Shown here one piece after another: positions 54,384 through 63,931 of a DNA stretch of 64,000 nucleotides (the stretch's first letter is position 1; every line of letters begins with the position of its first letter). Under the pieces are notes generated by a model. That model saw only the letters and a program-made list of their open reading frames with translations, was not told where the DNA came from and made no database searches. Position numbers and translations under genes: made by a program. Origin of the DNA: Lonepinella sp042485795 (lineage in GTDB: Bacteria > Pseudomonadota > Gammaproteobacteria > Enterobacterales > Pasteurellaceae); assembly GCF_042485795.1 (NCBI RefSeq), contig NZ_CP169368.1:62001-126000 (forward strand), written 5' to 3'.

Positions 54384-55229
54384 TTACTGCAATATTAGAT
54401 TAATGTTCTCAATAATTTCGGATGAAGATAAATTCAGTAATACGCTGTAAACTATATACACTACAATAAAAAATGCACCTGCACTCCAAAATAGATATTT
54501 AATCGAAATAGGTTTTTCAACCGAATAATCTTCTTCGTAAACATGAAATTTATTATTTCTGAAGTAATCTGTTCCACGGATTGGTCTTAATGTTTTTTGT
54601 AGTTTAACTAGAGTATTCTGAATATTTTCTTTACCATGTGGCTTGTCAGCATATTGTCCTTGAAAACCTAATGCTAAACAAACATAGATAAATTCTAATA
54701 ATTCATAATATTTTTCGGGTTCAAGCATTGTACGTGATAGAATAGAATAAAATTTTTCCCCTCCCCAAGTTTCGTTATGGAAATAAGCGAGTAAAGAACG
54801 TTCGCCCCACATCGAATATTTACCCCAAGGCGTTCCCATAATAGCTTCGTCAATAAACGTACACAGGCAATAGCGAAAAGAAAGTTGAAATGCACTATTA
54901 TACTCAAGCATTTTTACTTTTTCTGAAATTGCAATAATCTCATTTTGCATACGTTTATAAAGTGTTGATATTTCATCAAATTGAGTGATTTTTTTGGCTC
55001 GTAACGCCACGCCCAACAATGGATTAGCCAACTCTATCAATGGATTGTAAGTCTCCGTTTCTAATTTGAAATCATAGTCTATATCAAGATCCGTTTGTGA
55101 AACTTGTTCGTAAAGGAGATCTTCTTTTTCCTTGATAATCGGCACGCTTGTAGTGATATTAATGCCTTCTACCGCCATATTGGTTGATGTCGAAGGATTA
55201 TAGAATCGTATTAATTCGTTTTGTTTCAT
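54384..55229 (-). CDS. tssL: T6SS inner-membrane protein TssL (DotU/IcmH)
   Basis: 281 residues. The cytoplasmic DotU domain includes FRYCLCTFIDEAIMGTPWGKYSMWGERSLLAYFHNETWGGEKFY and ALGFQGQY, both family signatures; one C-terminal membrane helix (YLFWSAGAFFIVVYIVYSVLL, about 249-270) anchors it. No peptidoglycan-binding extension. Overlaps tssK by four bases. Confidence 0.95.
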   Translation of the reverse strand: MKQNELIRFYNPSTSTNMAVEGINITTSVPIIKEKEDLLYEQVSQTDLDIDYDFKLETETYNPLIELANPLLGVALRAKKITQFDEISTLYKRMQNEIIAISEKVKMLEYNSAFQLSFRYCLCTFIDEAIMGTPWGKYSMWGERSLLAYFHNETWGGEKFYSILSRTMLEPEKYYELLEFIYVCLALGFQGQYADKPHGKENIQNTLVKLQKTLRPIRGTDYFRNNKFHVYEEDYSVEKPISIKYLFWSAGAFFIVVYIVYSVLLNLSSSEIIENINLILQ

Positions 55230-56572
55230 ACGAGAGTTCCTCTAACAGCCCAGAATTCAATTTCTAAATCAGGATAATGACCTGTAACATGAAAACCGAA
55301 TCCAGAAGATGCCACCATATTGTCCCAATATTGAGATGTTTTATCTAATTGGAAATAAACAAACCCTGCGTGATAAGGTAAATAGCGAGGTACGACCGCC
55401 AATGCTTGCAATGGAATACCTGGTAACTGCAAATGAATGAGTTTATTAATTTGCTCAATGCTTGAAATTTTCGTTTGATGAGCAAATTGTGTTCTCAGTG
55501 TATCCAACGGTAAGTGTGCTTTCACAGCGATAATAAATTCAGCGTTATCATAAAGTGAGCTATCTTTTACTTGTGCGGTGTAAATGCCATATTGATGTGC
55601 AACAACTGGCAATGGCAACGCTTTTGCACTGCTTACAACACTAAGATATGATTTTACTGTGGCATAAAGCGGTTCTAATGAGAGATGCGGTGTTTCATGA
55701 ATATAATCATAGAAACTATCGGCAACACGTTCTTCAAGCACGAATGTGGCAAGTTCACTATGTAGTGATGCCAATAATTCATACGCTTTGACTGGATGTG
55801 CTGTTGATGATTTTGTCAATGACTTAAATAAAGGGAGTACCCGATTTAAACTTAATAGCATCAAAAAATCGTTTACATCTGCTACACCTGATTGCTCGGG
55901 GCTGCTCATTCTTGTTGCAATACTTTTTGCACGTAATGATATTAAGTCAGCCAATTCAAGGAGTTTTGACATGAATTTTGGCAAGGCTTGAATATTCAAT
56001 GCTGCAGGATAAAATTCTTCATCTAAAATAACTTGATTTTCAAGGCTGATATCTTTAATGCGGGCAACTGGTAAAATCGCATAATTGCTTAAATCTTCTG
56101 TTTCCAATTTAAGGAAATATTTATTTTTGATTAGCTCCAGTTGAGCATAATCACCCGACTCGCTATGTGTATCTTTCACTTCCGAGAAAAATAATTTGCC
56201 ACGGAAATCGGTTAATGATTGAGTATCTACATCATATTTTACTTCAGTACTACCTTCAATATGTAAAGGTAAGCATAAATAAATGACTTTTCCGATAGAT
56301 GAAGTTTCCACTTTAAGCGGAGATGGTAAATCTTCAGTAACGGGTAAATGAAAGAATGAAGCGTCAGGCATTACACCTTTACATTCAGCAAGGGATATTT
56401 TGCCCAAAGAAAGGTGATGTAATTCAAAAGACAATTTCTCAAAACCAAAATTGAACGCATTAATATCTAATAATTGTTTTAATTGGTCTGAGAAAAAACG
56501 ACTTTCTTGCTGAAAGTGATGGGGGCGTATAAACAACCCCTCTTTCCACAATACGCGATTTGTTATTGCCAT
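55226..56572 (-). CDS. tssK: T6SS baseplate protein TssK
   Basis: 448 residues beginning MAITNRVLWKEGLFIRPHHFQQE, the conserved TssK start (WkEGmFlrPqHFQQ). TssK trimers link the baseplate to the TssL/TssM membrane complex. The C-terminal part ends with the shoulder/head region YLPYHAGFVYFQLDKTSQYWD. Overlap with tssL and a 4-base gap to tssJ show operon coupling. Confidence 0.96.
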   Translation of the reverse strand: MAITNRVLWKEGLFIRPHHFQQESRFFSDQLKQLLDINAFNFGFEKLSFELHHLSLGKISLAECKGVMPDASFFHLPVTEDLPSPLKVETSSIGKVIYLCLPLHIEGSTEVKYDVDTQSLTDFRGKLFFSEVKDTHSESGDYAQLELIKNKYFLKLETEDLSNYAILPVARIKDISLENQVILDEEFYPAALNIQALPKFMSKLLELADLISLRAKSIATRMSSPEQSGVADVNDFLMLLSLNRVLPLFKSLTKSSTAHPVKAYELLASLHSELATFVLEERVADSFYDYIHETPHLSLEPLYATVKSYLSVVSSAKALPLPVVAHQYGIYTAQVKDSSLYDNAEFIIAVKAHLPLDTLRTQFAHQTKISSIEQINKLIHLQLPGIPLQALAVVPRYLPYHAGFVYFQLDKTSQYWDNMVASSGFGFHVTGHYPDLEIEFWAVRGTLV

Positions 56573-56576
56573 GGAA

Positions 56577-57245
56577 TTAATTATCCTTGTGAATTTCTAC
56601 TTTAGAATCTAATACGCGGATTAATAATGGATAGTTGTCACCGCCTTTAGGTTTTACTTGCACGATACCTTTCCATTTACGGTTCTCATAGTTATTGTAG
56701 AGTGCAACAACACCGATATAATGTGTTTTTTCATTTAATGCTTCGGTATCAACAAATCTAAATTGGTTTGGTGCAACGATTAAATCAATATTGGATATGT
56801 AAGTTTTTCCTAAACTATCAGAAAAGTCATTACCTCTGAAATCATCATAGGAATTGCTTAAAAATACTGATTTATCCGTTAATTGGAATACTTTTAGCAT
56901 GACTGGTGTTGCACGATAATCGGGTTTACCGATTTCTTGTTCAATTACCTGATTCTCAGTAGAGCTACTTGCATTTACATTTTTACCATATGTTATTTTG
57001 GTCAGTTTTGGTTTGCTTTGTTCGGGAACAACAGTGAATCCTTCACCAGAAAATTCTGCATTTTCTTCATTAGTAGCAGGCATGTCATCTTTATCCGAAT
57101 AGACGTTGATATTGGCACGATCTGTTGCATAAATGGACAGTGAATAAGTTGAGGGTTTAGCAAGTCTAGGGTTGGTCTTCAGTTCATTTGAGGAACAGCC
57201 AAGAAGAGCTGTAGTCATTAGTATTAATAAACATTTAATTTTCAT
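56577..57245 (-). CDS. tssJ: T6SS outer-membrane lipoprotein TssJ
   Basis: 222 residues with lipobox LLGCSS (cysteine about residue 17) and the transthyretin-like body (YSLSIYATDRANINVYSDKD ... MLKVFQLTD ... FRFVDTEALNEKTHYIGVVALYNNYE). It anchors the T6SS membrane complex in the outer membrane by contacting the TssM periplasmic tail. An inserted loop of about 50 residues (60-105) makes it longer than usual TssJ. Confidence 0.93.
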   Translation of the reverse strand: MKIKCLLILMTTALLGCSSNELKTNPRLAKPSTYSLSIYATDRANINVYSDKDDMPATNEENAEFSGEGFTVVPEQSKPKLTKITYGKNVNASSSTENQVIEQEIGKPDYRATPVMLKVFQLTDKSVFLSNSYDDFRGNDFSDSLGKTYISNIDLIVAPNQFRFVDTEALNEKTHYIGVVALYNNYENRKWKGIVQVKPKGGDNYPLLIRVLDSKVEIHKDN

Positions 57246-57254
57246 AATAGTTCT

Positions 57255-58097
57255 TTATTTGTGGTTAATAAAAAATAATGGATCTACGATATTTGTGATA
57301 TCAAGATCTGGCTTTTTTGCACTGTTGGATAGTGCGGTCAATTTTGATGGAGTTTTTTCTGTATCTTCTACATCATCAAACTCGGCATCAAAAAATTCTG
57401 GTTGCATCGGTTCTTTTATATTATAGTTAATAACAAATGGCTCATAAGACTCAATATTTGTATTGATATATTCATTTATTGGTTTCTGGTAATGCCCATC
57501 ATGAATAGAATTTAATGGATCATATTGAGCTAATATGTCTTCTGCATTTTCATCTTTGATTTCATTTTCTAATAATGCTAAGGGATCTAGTGTATCGTAT
57601 CCAGTACCAATATCCAAGAGTGTATAAGTACTATTTTTTTCATTAAAATCAGATAACTCACTTAGTTGATAGGGTTGATCTGATGAGAGTAATGTTGAAT
57701 TATCTCCAGTGGTAACAATGCCGTATAAATCATCTTGTAAATTAACATTGTCACTTCTATCCGTATAAACTTTTGCTCTTAAGTCGTAATTTTTAACTGA
57801 GATCGTGTCTCCATCTTTTAATTGAATGATGCCGTTTTGAGATAGCGAATTTTGTGAACCGTTGATAAAAATATGTGAGCTGCGTGCAATTAAGCAAAAA
57901 TGCGATTGATAAAATATTATTTCAAATTCAATCTCATCAATGTTATTTTTAAGATTATTGATATACCAATCAGCATGTTTTGCTGAACCAACAAATCCGC
58001 CGTTTTCATTAAATTGATGGCGTGGGAAAGTACCTTTTTCTAGCATAGATGCACTGGTAACCATTAATAAAAGACGATGAGCTAAATTCTCTCTCAT
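57255..58097 (-). CDS. tagH: T6SS FHA-domain protein TagH
   Basis: 280 residues. The N-terminal 100 residues form a FHA-like fold: FVGSAKHADWYINN, FLIARSSHIFINGSQN, LKDGDTISVKNYDLR; the rest is acidic and low in complexity (LLDIGTGYDTLDPLALLENEI). FHA proteins read phosphothreonine, but no PpkA-type kinase or PppA phosphatase gene is seen in this locus, so any phospho-control would depend on an unlinked kinase. Two bases behind tssG. Confidence 0.8.
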   Translation of the reverse strand: MRENLAHRLLLMVTSASMLEKGTFPRHQFNENGGFVGSAKHADWYINNLKNNIDEIEFEIIFYQSHFCLIARSSHIFINGSQNSLSQNGIIQLKDGDTISVKNYDLRAKVYTDRSDNVNLQDDLYGIVTTGDNSTLLSSDQPYQLSELSDFNEKNSTYTLLDIGTGYDTLDPLALLENEIKDENAEDILAQYDPLNSIHDGHYQKPINEYINTNIESYEPFVINYNIKEPMQPEFFDAEFDDVEDTEKTPSKLTALSNSAKKPDLDITNIVDPLFFINHK

Positions 58098-58098
58098 A

Positions 58099-59097
58099 CT
58101 ATGCCTGTCCTGTAATTGTTACTTTTTCCATTTGTATCCTTTTGGCTGGATCGGCATTTAATAATGTACTCCAACCAAGAAAACTAGATTGCTCATTTCC
58201 TAACACAAAATTTGATTGTGCTTTCGGGTGTAACCCTAAACAAATATCATACGGTAACTGATCTTTTAATAAAAAACGGATAATTTGTTTTAATTCTTTA
58301 TATTTTTTTCCTGTAGGTAGAAATCGTTGAAATTGTTCAGTATCCAGATTATGGAAATTAATCTTAAATTTATTAGTAAATGAAGTAATGACATGACCAA
58401 TGACAAAATCATCGCCTAATTTCATATTCTTACTACCTAATTGATTACACTGTTCTTTATCAATGGTAATCAGTTGACGTTCATGTTCGTCTATAGTAAC
58501 GGTTTCTAAGCCAAAGTAATGCTGAATAATTTCTGCAATGACTTTTGCCGTTCGTACATTAGACTGAATAATGCCAATGTAAAATAATAATTTACTCCAG
58601 TCTATATCAATAGACACAATATGTTTGCTATTTACGCCGATTAGTCCCAGAATTTTTTGAGAGAACTCATCGGATACATTTTTTTTAAACTGAATATAAT
58701 ATTTATATTTTCGCCAAATTGAATGTAGTAGCACAATTAAGTGGTGATTAAAGAAATCTAAGTATGTGGTTTTAATTTTTTCTTGGTTATGTGATTCGTA
58801 AGCAATTTCATTTAAGACAAAACCTGGTAATGGACCGCTTGCACCTTGTAATCCCAAGAAATTCACTGCAATATCAATTTGTGTTTGTATGCCTTTTTCA
58901 ATAATCTGAATTTTTTCCACGTCGCTGGTTGGAAAATTGATTTGTGGATTACTGGAAAACTGAAACAGCGATTCTTCCATAAGTTGACTTTCAAAGTTTT
59001 CAATATCAACACTGTATTTTTTCGCTAAAATTTCAATTAGCTGATAAAAGCTAAAATCGATTAAACGATCTGTTGTAGTGCTACTTTGCGATCCCAT
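58099..59097 (-). CDS. tssG: T6SS baseplate protein TssG
   Basis: 332 residues with family features FSFYQLIEILAKKY, FLGLQGASGPLPGFVLNE, and LGDDFVIGHVITSFTNKFKI. TssG joins TssF and TssK to form the baseplate wedge. Its ATG lies 36 bases inside tssF, the common overlap for these genes. Confidence 0.93.
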   Translation of the reverse strand: MGSQSSTTTDRLIDFSFYQLIEILAKKYSVDIENFESQLMEESLFQFSSNPQINFPTSDVEKIQIIEKGIQTQIDIAVNFLGLQGASGPLPGFVLNEIAYESHNQEKIKTTYLDFFNHHLIVLLHSIWRKYKYYIQFKKNVSDEFSQKILGLIGVNSKHIVSIDIDWSKLLFYIGIIQSNVRTAKVIAEIIQHYFGLETVTIDEHERQLITIDKEQCNQLGSKNMKLGDDFVIGHVITSFTNKFKINFHNLDTEQFQRFLPTGKKYKELKQIIRFLLKDQLPYDICLGLHPKAQSNFVLGNEQSSFLGWSTLLNADPAKRIQMEKVTITGQA

Positions 59098-60821
59098 TTA
59101 AACGTCTCATTATTACTGCTGTTGATGACAACTAATTCGTGAAAGGAATTAATCGTGCCGTATAATCGGAAGAATTCAGCCAGTATGGTACTAAATAAAA
59201 ATACTTCCCCCTCACATAAAAATTCATCGCCATCAATTTCAAGTATAGATTTCAATCCACGATACACTACGCCTTTAATCATTCTATCCACTGGACAAGT
59301 TTCAATTTTTTTTATTGCATCTAAGCGTTTTTTTGTTCTTCGCTCCGATTGCAAGTCGTAGATAGCATTAAAATCATAGGCAAGCAATACTTCCTTTAAA
59401 ATGTCCAGATTGCTTAACGACACATAATTTAAAGAAAGGTTAGATATTAATTGCCACTGCAATGTACCACCCAAAGACGGACGAATAGTTTCGCAAGGGC
59501 GTGTAATATTCTCAAAGGTAATGTACGATGGTGTATCTTGTGACGGAATGCAAATATCACCAATACCTAAAGATTCAGGTAAATTTTTGTTGGTACAAGT
59601 CAAATTTAGAGAAATGGTTTCTCTCTCTTTCTTTTGGATTTCATCGCCTCGAGATACAAAGGAAATGTAATGATTGTAACCATTTTCTTCTAAATTTTCT
59701 TCCAAGCTGGCTTTGTAAAAAACTGATTCTTGTGTATCAATCGCACCATGGGAAAAAGACTCAAATCTAGCATATTCACATAAACGGCTTTCTTGTCCAA
59801 CATATTTGGTTAATTTTGTACCAGTGACGCAGTTAATATCAAAAATCTCAAAATGAGATCGATTTAGCCCAGATGGAATAACGGGATAATCAGTTCTTTT
59901 TCCGTCTAAATTGATCGGAATACCGTCATGAGGGAATAAGTTAATAATCGGTGAACAATAAAGAGTAAAATCCGTTTTATCCAAGGTTAAATCTTTAGGT
60001 AATGGACGATTAAAACGGAATAGTAATTTAAACTCACCTTCTGGCATATTATTAAGGTATCGATGTAAATTCTTTAATTTAAAGAAATAGAATTTTTTAG
60101 GGAAAAAGAAAAATTCTTGTACTAATCTATAACCTTCAAAGGTATTTCTAGGATAGGGAAGAAGGTTATCTGAATTCTCCAATCCTTGACTTTGAATACA
60201 ATCCAGAGGCAATATAATCTCTTTATTTCCCGCTTTAACGCTAATCTTATCTAAGTAATTAAACAGCCATTGGTAGCAAGTCAAAGCATTGTAATCACTA
60301 CCTGATAAGTAAAACGATAGCTCGTCACATTGCAAAGACGCAAAATCAGTTTCAGAAATATTTTCTAATTGTAATTCAATGATCGATGATTTTGATGTAA
60401 CATTGGATTCGACCAAATTTAATACAATAGGGTAAATAGCTACATCCATGGTAGTTTGAAAACGACAAGCGGTTCCATCAACAGATTTGGATGAAACAAA
60501 GGTGCCTTTCGGGATCACATGTTTTGTTGTGATCGCACGTTCTTTTGGACTAAAACGAAGAATGGCACTACTTGGTAATGGTCGTAAATAATTCGGCCAA
60601 AGCAACTGAATCATAGATTGAGTTAATTCAGGAAAACTGTCTCGAATTTTTTCTTTTAAACGTGCGGTCAAAAAAGCGAACGATTCTATAATACGCTCCG
60701 CTTCTGGATCAATAATTTCATCGGCTAAAAAGCGAGAAAGATGAGGATGGATCTTGGAAAAGTATTTCCCATCTTTCTTCAAGAAATCTAACTCAGCCCT
60801 AAAAATTTCCTTTAAAGACAT
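59061..60821 (-). CDS. tssF: T6SS baseplate protein TssF
   Basis: 586 residues. Conserved stretches LSRFLADEIIDPEAERIIESFAFLTARLKEKI, FPELTQSMIQLLWPNYLRPLPS and IPKGTFVSS are diagnostic of TssF (VasA/ImpG). Wedge component of the phage-like baseplate. One base separates it from tssE; overlaps tssG. Confidence 0.95.
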   Translation of the reverse strand: MSLKEIFRAELDFLKKDGKYFSKIHPHLSRFLADEIIDPEAERIIESFAFLTARLKEKIRDSFPELTQSMIQLLWPNYLRPLPSSAILRFSPKERAITTKHVIPKGTFVSSKSVDGTACRFQTTMDVAIYPIVLNLVESNVTSKSSIIELQLENISETDFASLQCDELSFYLSGSDYNALTCYQWLFNYLDKISVKAGNKEIILPLDCIQSQGLENSDNLLPYPRNTFEGYRLVQEFFFFPKKFYFFKLKNLHRYLNNMPEGEFKLLFRFNRPLPKDLTLDKTDFTLYCSPIINLFPHDGIPINLDGKRTDYPVIPSGLNRSHFEIFDINCVTGTKLTKYVGQESRLCEYARFESFSHGAIDTQESVFYKASLEENLEENGYNHYISFVSRGDEIQKKERETISLNLTCTNKNLPESLGIGDICIPSQDTPSYITFENITRPCETIRPSLGGTLQWQLISNLSLNYVSLSNLDILKEVLLAYDFNAIYDLQSERRTKKRLDAIKKIETCPVDRMIKGVVYRGLKSILEIDGDEFLCEGEVFLFSTILAEFFRLYGTINSFHELVVINSSNNETFKWDRKVALQQIV

Positions 60822-61238
60822 TTAAATAACTCTAAACTTTTTATTGGCACTATCTAAAATAATATTTAATTCAGTTAATTCATTTTTTTGTTTTAACAAA
60901 ACAATACAAGTGATCCTAAAATTAAGTTGTAATACATCGTAAGGATCGGGGATGTATTCAATACGAGAGATTTTTACTCTCGGCTCATATTTGTCAATAT
61001 TAAATCGAATATCGGCAATAATAGCCTGACTCAAACTGCGTGTAGTTGCAGTTGAATCATTAAAATCTTTCAAGCCAAAATCGGGTGCACACAATGTACA
61101 CCCTTGTCTTGAATTTAATACTAATTCAATGTTTTTTTTCACCGAACGAATTACTTCATCTACCACTTGGTGAGGTGTCTTCCGTACAATCGAAACAGTA
61201 TTATTGGAAACGGTAGTTAAATGATTCCAAAAGCTCAC
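60822..61238 (-). CDS. tssE: T6SS baseplate protein TssE (gp25-like)
   Basis: 138 residues with the gp25-like core: NIELVLNSRQGCTLCAPDFGLKDFND, the EPRVKI motif (KYEPRVKISRIE, about 89-100) that is part of the sheath-initiating handle. TssE starts sheath assembly on the baseplate. Confidence 0.93.
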   Translation of the reverse strand: MSFWNHLTTVSNNTVSIVRKTPHQVVDEVIRSVKKNIELVLNSRQGCTLCAPDFGLKDFNDSTATTRSLSQAIIADIRFNIDKYEPRVKISRIEYIPDPYDVLQLNFRITCIVLLKQKNELTELNIILDSANKKFRVI

Positions 61239-61253
61239 AATAAATCAAACCGT

Positions 61254-62738
61254 CTATTTATCTTCTAAGTCCAAACGTCCTACGAGAGATAAATCGAAAC
61301 TTGCTCCCATGTATTTAAAATGCGGACGTACAGATAGTGACACTTTATACCAACCTGGTTCGCCTTCCACATTAGAAACCGTGACTTTCGCTGCTCGCAA
61401 CGGACGACGACTGCGTACTTCAGCTGGTGGATTTTCTTGGTCAGATACGTATTGTTTTAACCATACATTTAATTCACGTTCAAGATCTTGACGTTCTTTC
61501 CATGAACCAATTTGTTCACGTTGCAACACTTTCAAATAATGAGCTAGGCGATTCACAATGAACATATAAGGTAGTTGCGTACCAAGACGATAATTAGTTT
61601 CCGCTAATTTACCTTCTTCCGTATTCGGGAAACGTTTCGGCTTTTGGATTGAGTTTGCTGAGAAGAATGCGGCATTATCACTGCCCTTACGCATTGTTAA
61701 TGGAATAAAACCTTCATCTGCTAATTCAAATTCTTTGCGATCGGTAATTAACACCTCAGTTGGAATTTTTGCTTGTAATTGACCAAATGATTCAAATAAA
61801 TGAACAGGCAAATCTTCTACGGCACCACCACTTTGCGGACCGATAATATTTGGACACCAACGATATTTTGCGAAACTATCAGTAATTTTTGATGCCATTA
61901 AAAAAGCAACGTTACTCCATAGGTAATTATCATGCTCGCCTGAAATGGTTTCGCGATAATTAAATGTTTTTGTTGGATTTTCTACTGGATCATAAGGTAA
62001 ACGAGATAAAAAACGTGGCATGGTTAATGCGAGATATTTCGAATCTTCAGATTCACGTAATGCACGCCATTTCGCATAACGAGGACCTTCAAAAATATCT
62101 TTTACTTCTTTGATTTCAGCAAGTGAAGCATAGCTGTCTAAACCGAAAAATTCAGGTCCCGCAGCCGAAATAAACGGAGCATGAGACATTGCACCGACAG
62201 AAGACACATATTGTAATAATTTGATATCTGGTGATGATGGTGTAAAAGTATAGTTACCAATAATTGATGCCACTGGCTCGCCACCAAATTGACCATAGTT
62301 TGCAGAATAAACGTGTTTATATAAGCTGCTTTGTGTAATATCTGTGGCAAATTCAAAATCATCAAGTAATTCGTCTTTGGTTACATTTAAGATTTCGATT
62401 TTAATATTTTCACGGAAATCGGTACGATCGACCAAAAGTTTCAAACCACGCCATGCAGATTCAAGTTCTTGTACCTTTTCATTATGCAAAATTTCATCTA
62501 CTTGATGACCAATTTTCTCATCAAGTTGCACGATCATTTCATCAATCAAATTCTTATTAACTACGGTATCGGCATTGTCGCTTTTTAACATTTCGGAAAT
62601 AAATTCGGCAACACCACGTTGTGCAATACCATAATCCTCGTTCTCTGGTTTAAAACGAGTTTGTTCCAATACTTGGTCAAGCAAACTGATTGTTTGAGCT
62701 TGTTGTTGTGACTGAGTTGATTGTTTTTCAGCTGTCAT
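61254..62738 (-). CDS. tssC: T6SS contractile sheath large subunit TssC
   Basis: 494 residues, typical length. Signatures: QELESAWRGLKLLVDRTDFRENIKIEILNV, GPRYAKWRALRESEDSKYLALTMPRFLSRLPY and LAHYLKVLQREQIGSWKER. With TssB it forms the contractile sheath that drives the Hcp tube outward; ClpV then recycles it. Confidence 0.97.
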   Translation of the reverse strand: MTAEKQSTQSQQQAQTISLLDQVLEQTRFKPENEDYGIAQRGVAEFISEMLKSDNADTVVNKNLIDEMIVQLDEKIGHQVDEILHNEKVQELESAWRGLKLLVDRTDFRENIKIEILNVTKDELLDDFEFATDITQSSLYKHVYSANYGQFGGEPVASIIGNYTFTPSSPDIKLLQYVSSVGAMSHAPFISAAGPEFFGLDSYASLAEIKEVKDIFEGPRYAKWRALRESEDSKYLALTMPRFLSRLPYDPVENPTKTFNYRETISGEHDNYLWSNVAFLMASKITDSFAKYRWCPNIIGPQSGGAVEDLPVHLFESFGQLQAKIPTEVLITDRKEFELADEGFIPLTMRKGSDNAAFFSANSIQKPKRFPNTEEGKLAETNYRLGTQLPYMFIVNRLAHYLKVLQREQIGSWKERQDLERELNVWLKQYVSDQENPPAEVRSRRPLRAAKVTVSNVEGEPGWYKVSLSVRPHFKYMGASFDLSLVGRLDLEDK

Positions 62739-62749
62739 ATTTCTTCCTA

Positions 62750-63250
62750 CTATTTTTCACTATCTAAAATAATAGCTAATTCTTTTTCTAACGATTCTCT
62801 TGCATCTTTATTTGCAATTAACTCCTGCAATTTATTACGGAACGCAGGAATATTACCCATCGGACCTTTTAATGCTAAAAGTGCTTCACGTAATTCCAAT
62901 AATTTATTTAATTGCGGAACTTGTTTCGCAATATTGTCAGGATTGAAATCTTCAATACTTTCAAATTTCAAGTTCACGCTAAGATCTTGATCTTTCGTAT
63001 CGTCTTCCAAGCGATTAGGAACCGTCACGTCAATACTTAATTCAGATTGTTTCATCACCGCATCAAATGTATGTTTATCAATAGACACGGTTTCTCTTTC
63101 TTCTAAGCTCGTTTCTTCTGGGGTACCTTTGAAATCACCAGTTACTAATAATTTTAATGGTAATTCCACTTCGCTTTGTTGATCACCTGTTGCAGGTGTG
63201 TATTTAATATTAATTCGCTCTTTTGGTGCGACTGAACCATTTTTTGACAT
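62750..63250 (-). CDS. tssB: T6SS contractile sheath small subunit TssB
   Basis: 166 residues beginning MSKNGSVAPKERINIKYTPATGDQQSEVELPLKLLVTGDF, with LSVNLKFESIEDFNPDNIAKQVPQL typical of TssB (VipA). Forms a heterodimer with TssC. Eleven bases precede tssC. Confidence 0.96.
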   Translation of the reverse strand: MSKNGSVAPKERINIKYTPATGDQQSEVELPLKLLVTGDFKGTPEETSLEERETVSIDKHTFDAVMKQSELSIDVTVPNRLEDDTKDQDLSVNLKFESIEDFNPDNIAKQVPQLNKLLELREALLALKGPMGNIPAFRNKLQELIANKDARESLEKELAIILDSEK

Positions 63251-63285
63251 AGAAAGATCCTCTTTATATGAAATGAAAAAATAAA

Positions 63286-63558
63286 TTAGCCAATGATTGT
63301 TAAACTATCATCACCTTCAACAATAACCCCACCATGTTTAGTAGAGCTACCCGTAATTGCAACTGGAATACCATTAATGGTAAATAAGCTACTTCCTATT
63401 GTAATAATATCTACACTATTGCCACATTGGCATTTATCTCCAACAATAGCAACAGGTACACCATTAATGGTCGGACGATTAGTGCTTTCAACCATGATAT
63501 TTCCACTGGTATGTTTTGGACAGGTGCTTTTGTGTCCATGTAATGCAATTTTTGCCAT
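63286..63558 (-). CDS. Stand-alone PAAR spike-tip protein
   Basis: 90 residues consisting of the PAAR fold alone: repeated PxxxGxxxxxIxG units (RPTINGVPVAIVGD, SLFTINGIPVAITGS) and metal-ligand candidates His8, Cys13, Cys38, Cys40 and a C-terminal His. It caps the VgrG trimer with a sharp zinc-holding tip. First gene of the leftward structural operon; start preceded by AAGAAG. No toxin is fused to it. Confidence 0.93.
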   Translation of the reverse strand: MAKIALHGHKSTCPKHTSGNIMVESTNRPTINGVPVAIVGDKCQCGNSVDIITIGSSLFTINGIPVAITGSSTKHGGVIVEGDDSLTIIG

Positions 63559-63599
63559 CTTCTTATTTCTCAGATTTACAAATAATCTAAATTATCGCG

Positions 63600-63605
63600 A
63601 TTATA
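63600..63605 (-). promoter_or_regulatory. -10 element for the PAAR-tssBC operon
   Basis: A perfect TATAAT on the minus strand lies 42 bases upstream of the PAAR ATG. The -35 region at 17 bases reads TTTTCT, so a strong match is absent and an activator may be needed. Confidence 0.45.
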
Positions 63606-63667
63606 ACTCTCTGTAATGTAAAAGAAAACAAAAAATTGATTTTTTAAATAAAATTGAATAATTTAAT

Positions 63668-63692
63668 ATCACAATGTTCACAACATTGTGAT
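63668..63692. promoter_or_regulatory. Perfect 11-base palindrome in the PAAR-hcp divergent region
   Basis: ATCACAATGTT (63668-63678) and AACATTGTGAT (63682-63692) are exact inverted arms around CAC. No T run follows on either strand, and it lies about 60 bases upstream of the PAAR-side -10, so an operator for a dimeric regulator controlling both T6SS transcripts is the simplest reading. Confidence 0.5.
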
Positions 63693-63769
63693 TAACGGAG
63701 TTCTTAAAAGGTTTTTCAGGACTCTAAGGTCGGATATTTAATCTTTAATTTTTTTATCAAAAAATGGAA

Positions 63770-63791
63770 TTTTGGCAATTTTTTGCCAAAA
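63770..63791. promoter_or_regulatory. Inverted repeat TTTTGGCAA / TTGCCAAAA upstream of hcp
   Basis: Nine-base perfect arms with a TTTT loop, about 36 bases upstream of the predicted hcp -35. It could be a second operator or a bidirectional terminator. It looks like a sigma-54 -24/-12 element (TTGGCA ... TTGC), but the GG-to-GC distance is 11 instead of 12. Confidence 0.4.
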
Positions 63792-63826
63792 AAATGAAAA
63801 AAGATGGAAATTTTGAAAAAAACTTT

Positions 63827-63854
63827 TTGAAAGGAATTTTTTGCTTGTTATAGT
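63827..63854 (+). promoter_or_regulatory. Sigma-70-type promoter of hcp
   Basis: TTGAAA (63827-63832) and TATAGT (63849-63854) with a 16-base spacer. The transcription start would fall near 63861, at the foot of a small hairpin. Confidence 0.55.
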
Positions 63855-63859
63855 TAGCT

Positions 63860-63875
63860 CGTCTTTAAGAAGACG
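63860..63875 (+). promoter_or_regulatory. 5' stabilising hairpin of the hcp mRNA
   Basis: CGTCTT-TAAG-AAGACG is a perfect 6-bp stem beginning where the predicted transcript starts. Hairpins at the very 5' end protect abundant mRNAs from RNase E; Hcp is made in large amounts. Confidence 0.5.
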
Positions 63876-63931
63876 GTAAAATATTTTAAATAACCAAATC
63901 AAATAATGATGAAAAAATTAGGAGAATACCT

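Noticed and set aside
63770..63791. Possible sigma-54 -24/-12 promoter upstream of hcp
   Set aside because: TTGGCA ... TTGC is present but GG-to-GC distance is 11, one base short of the strict 12, and the sequence is better explained as a perfect inverted repeat.
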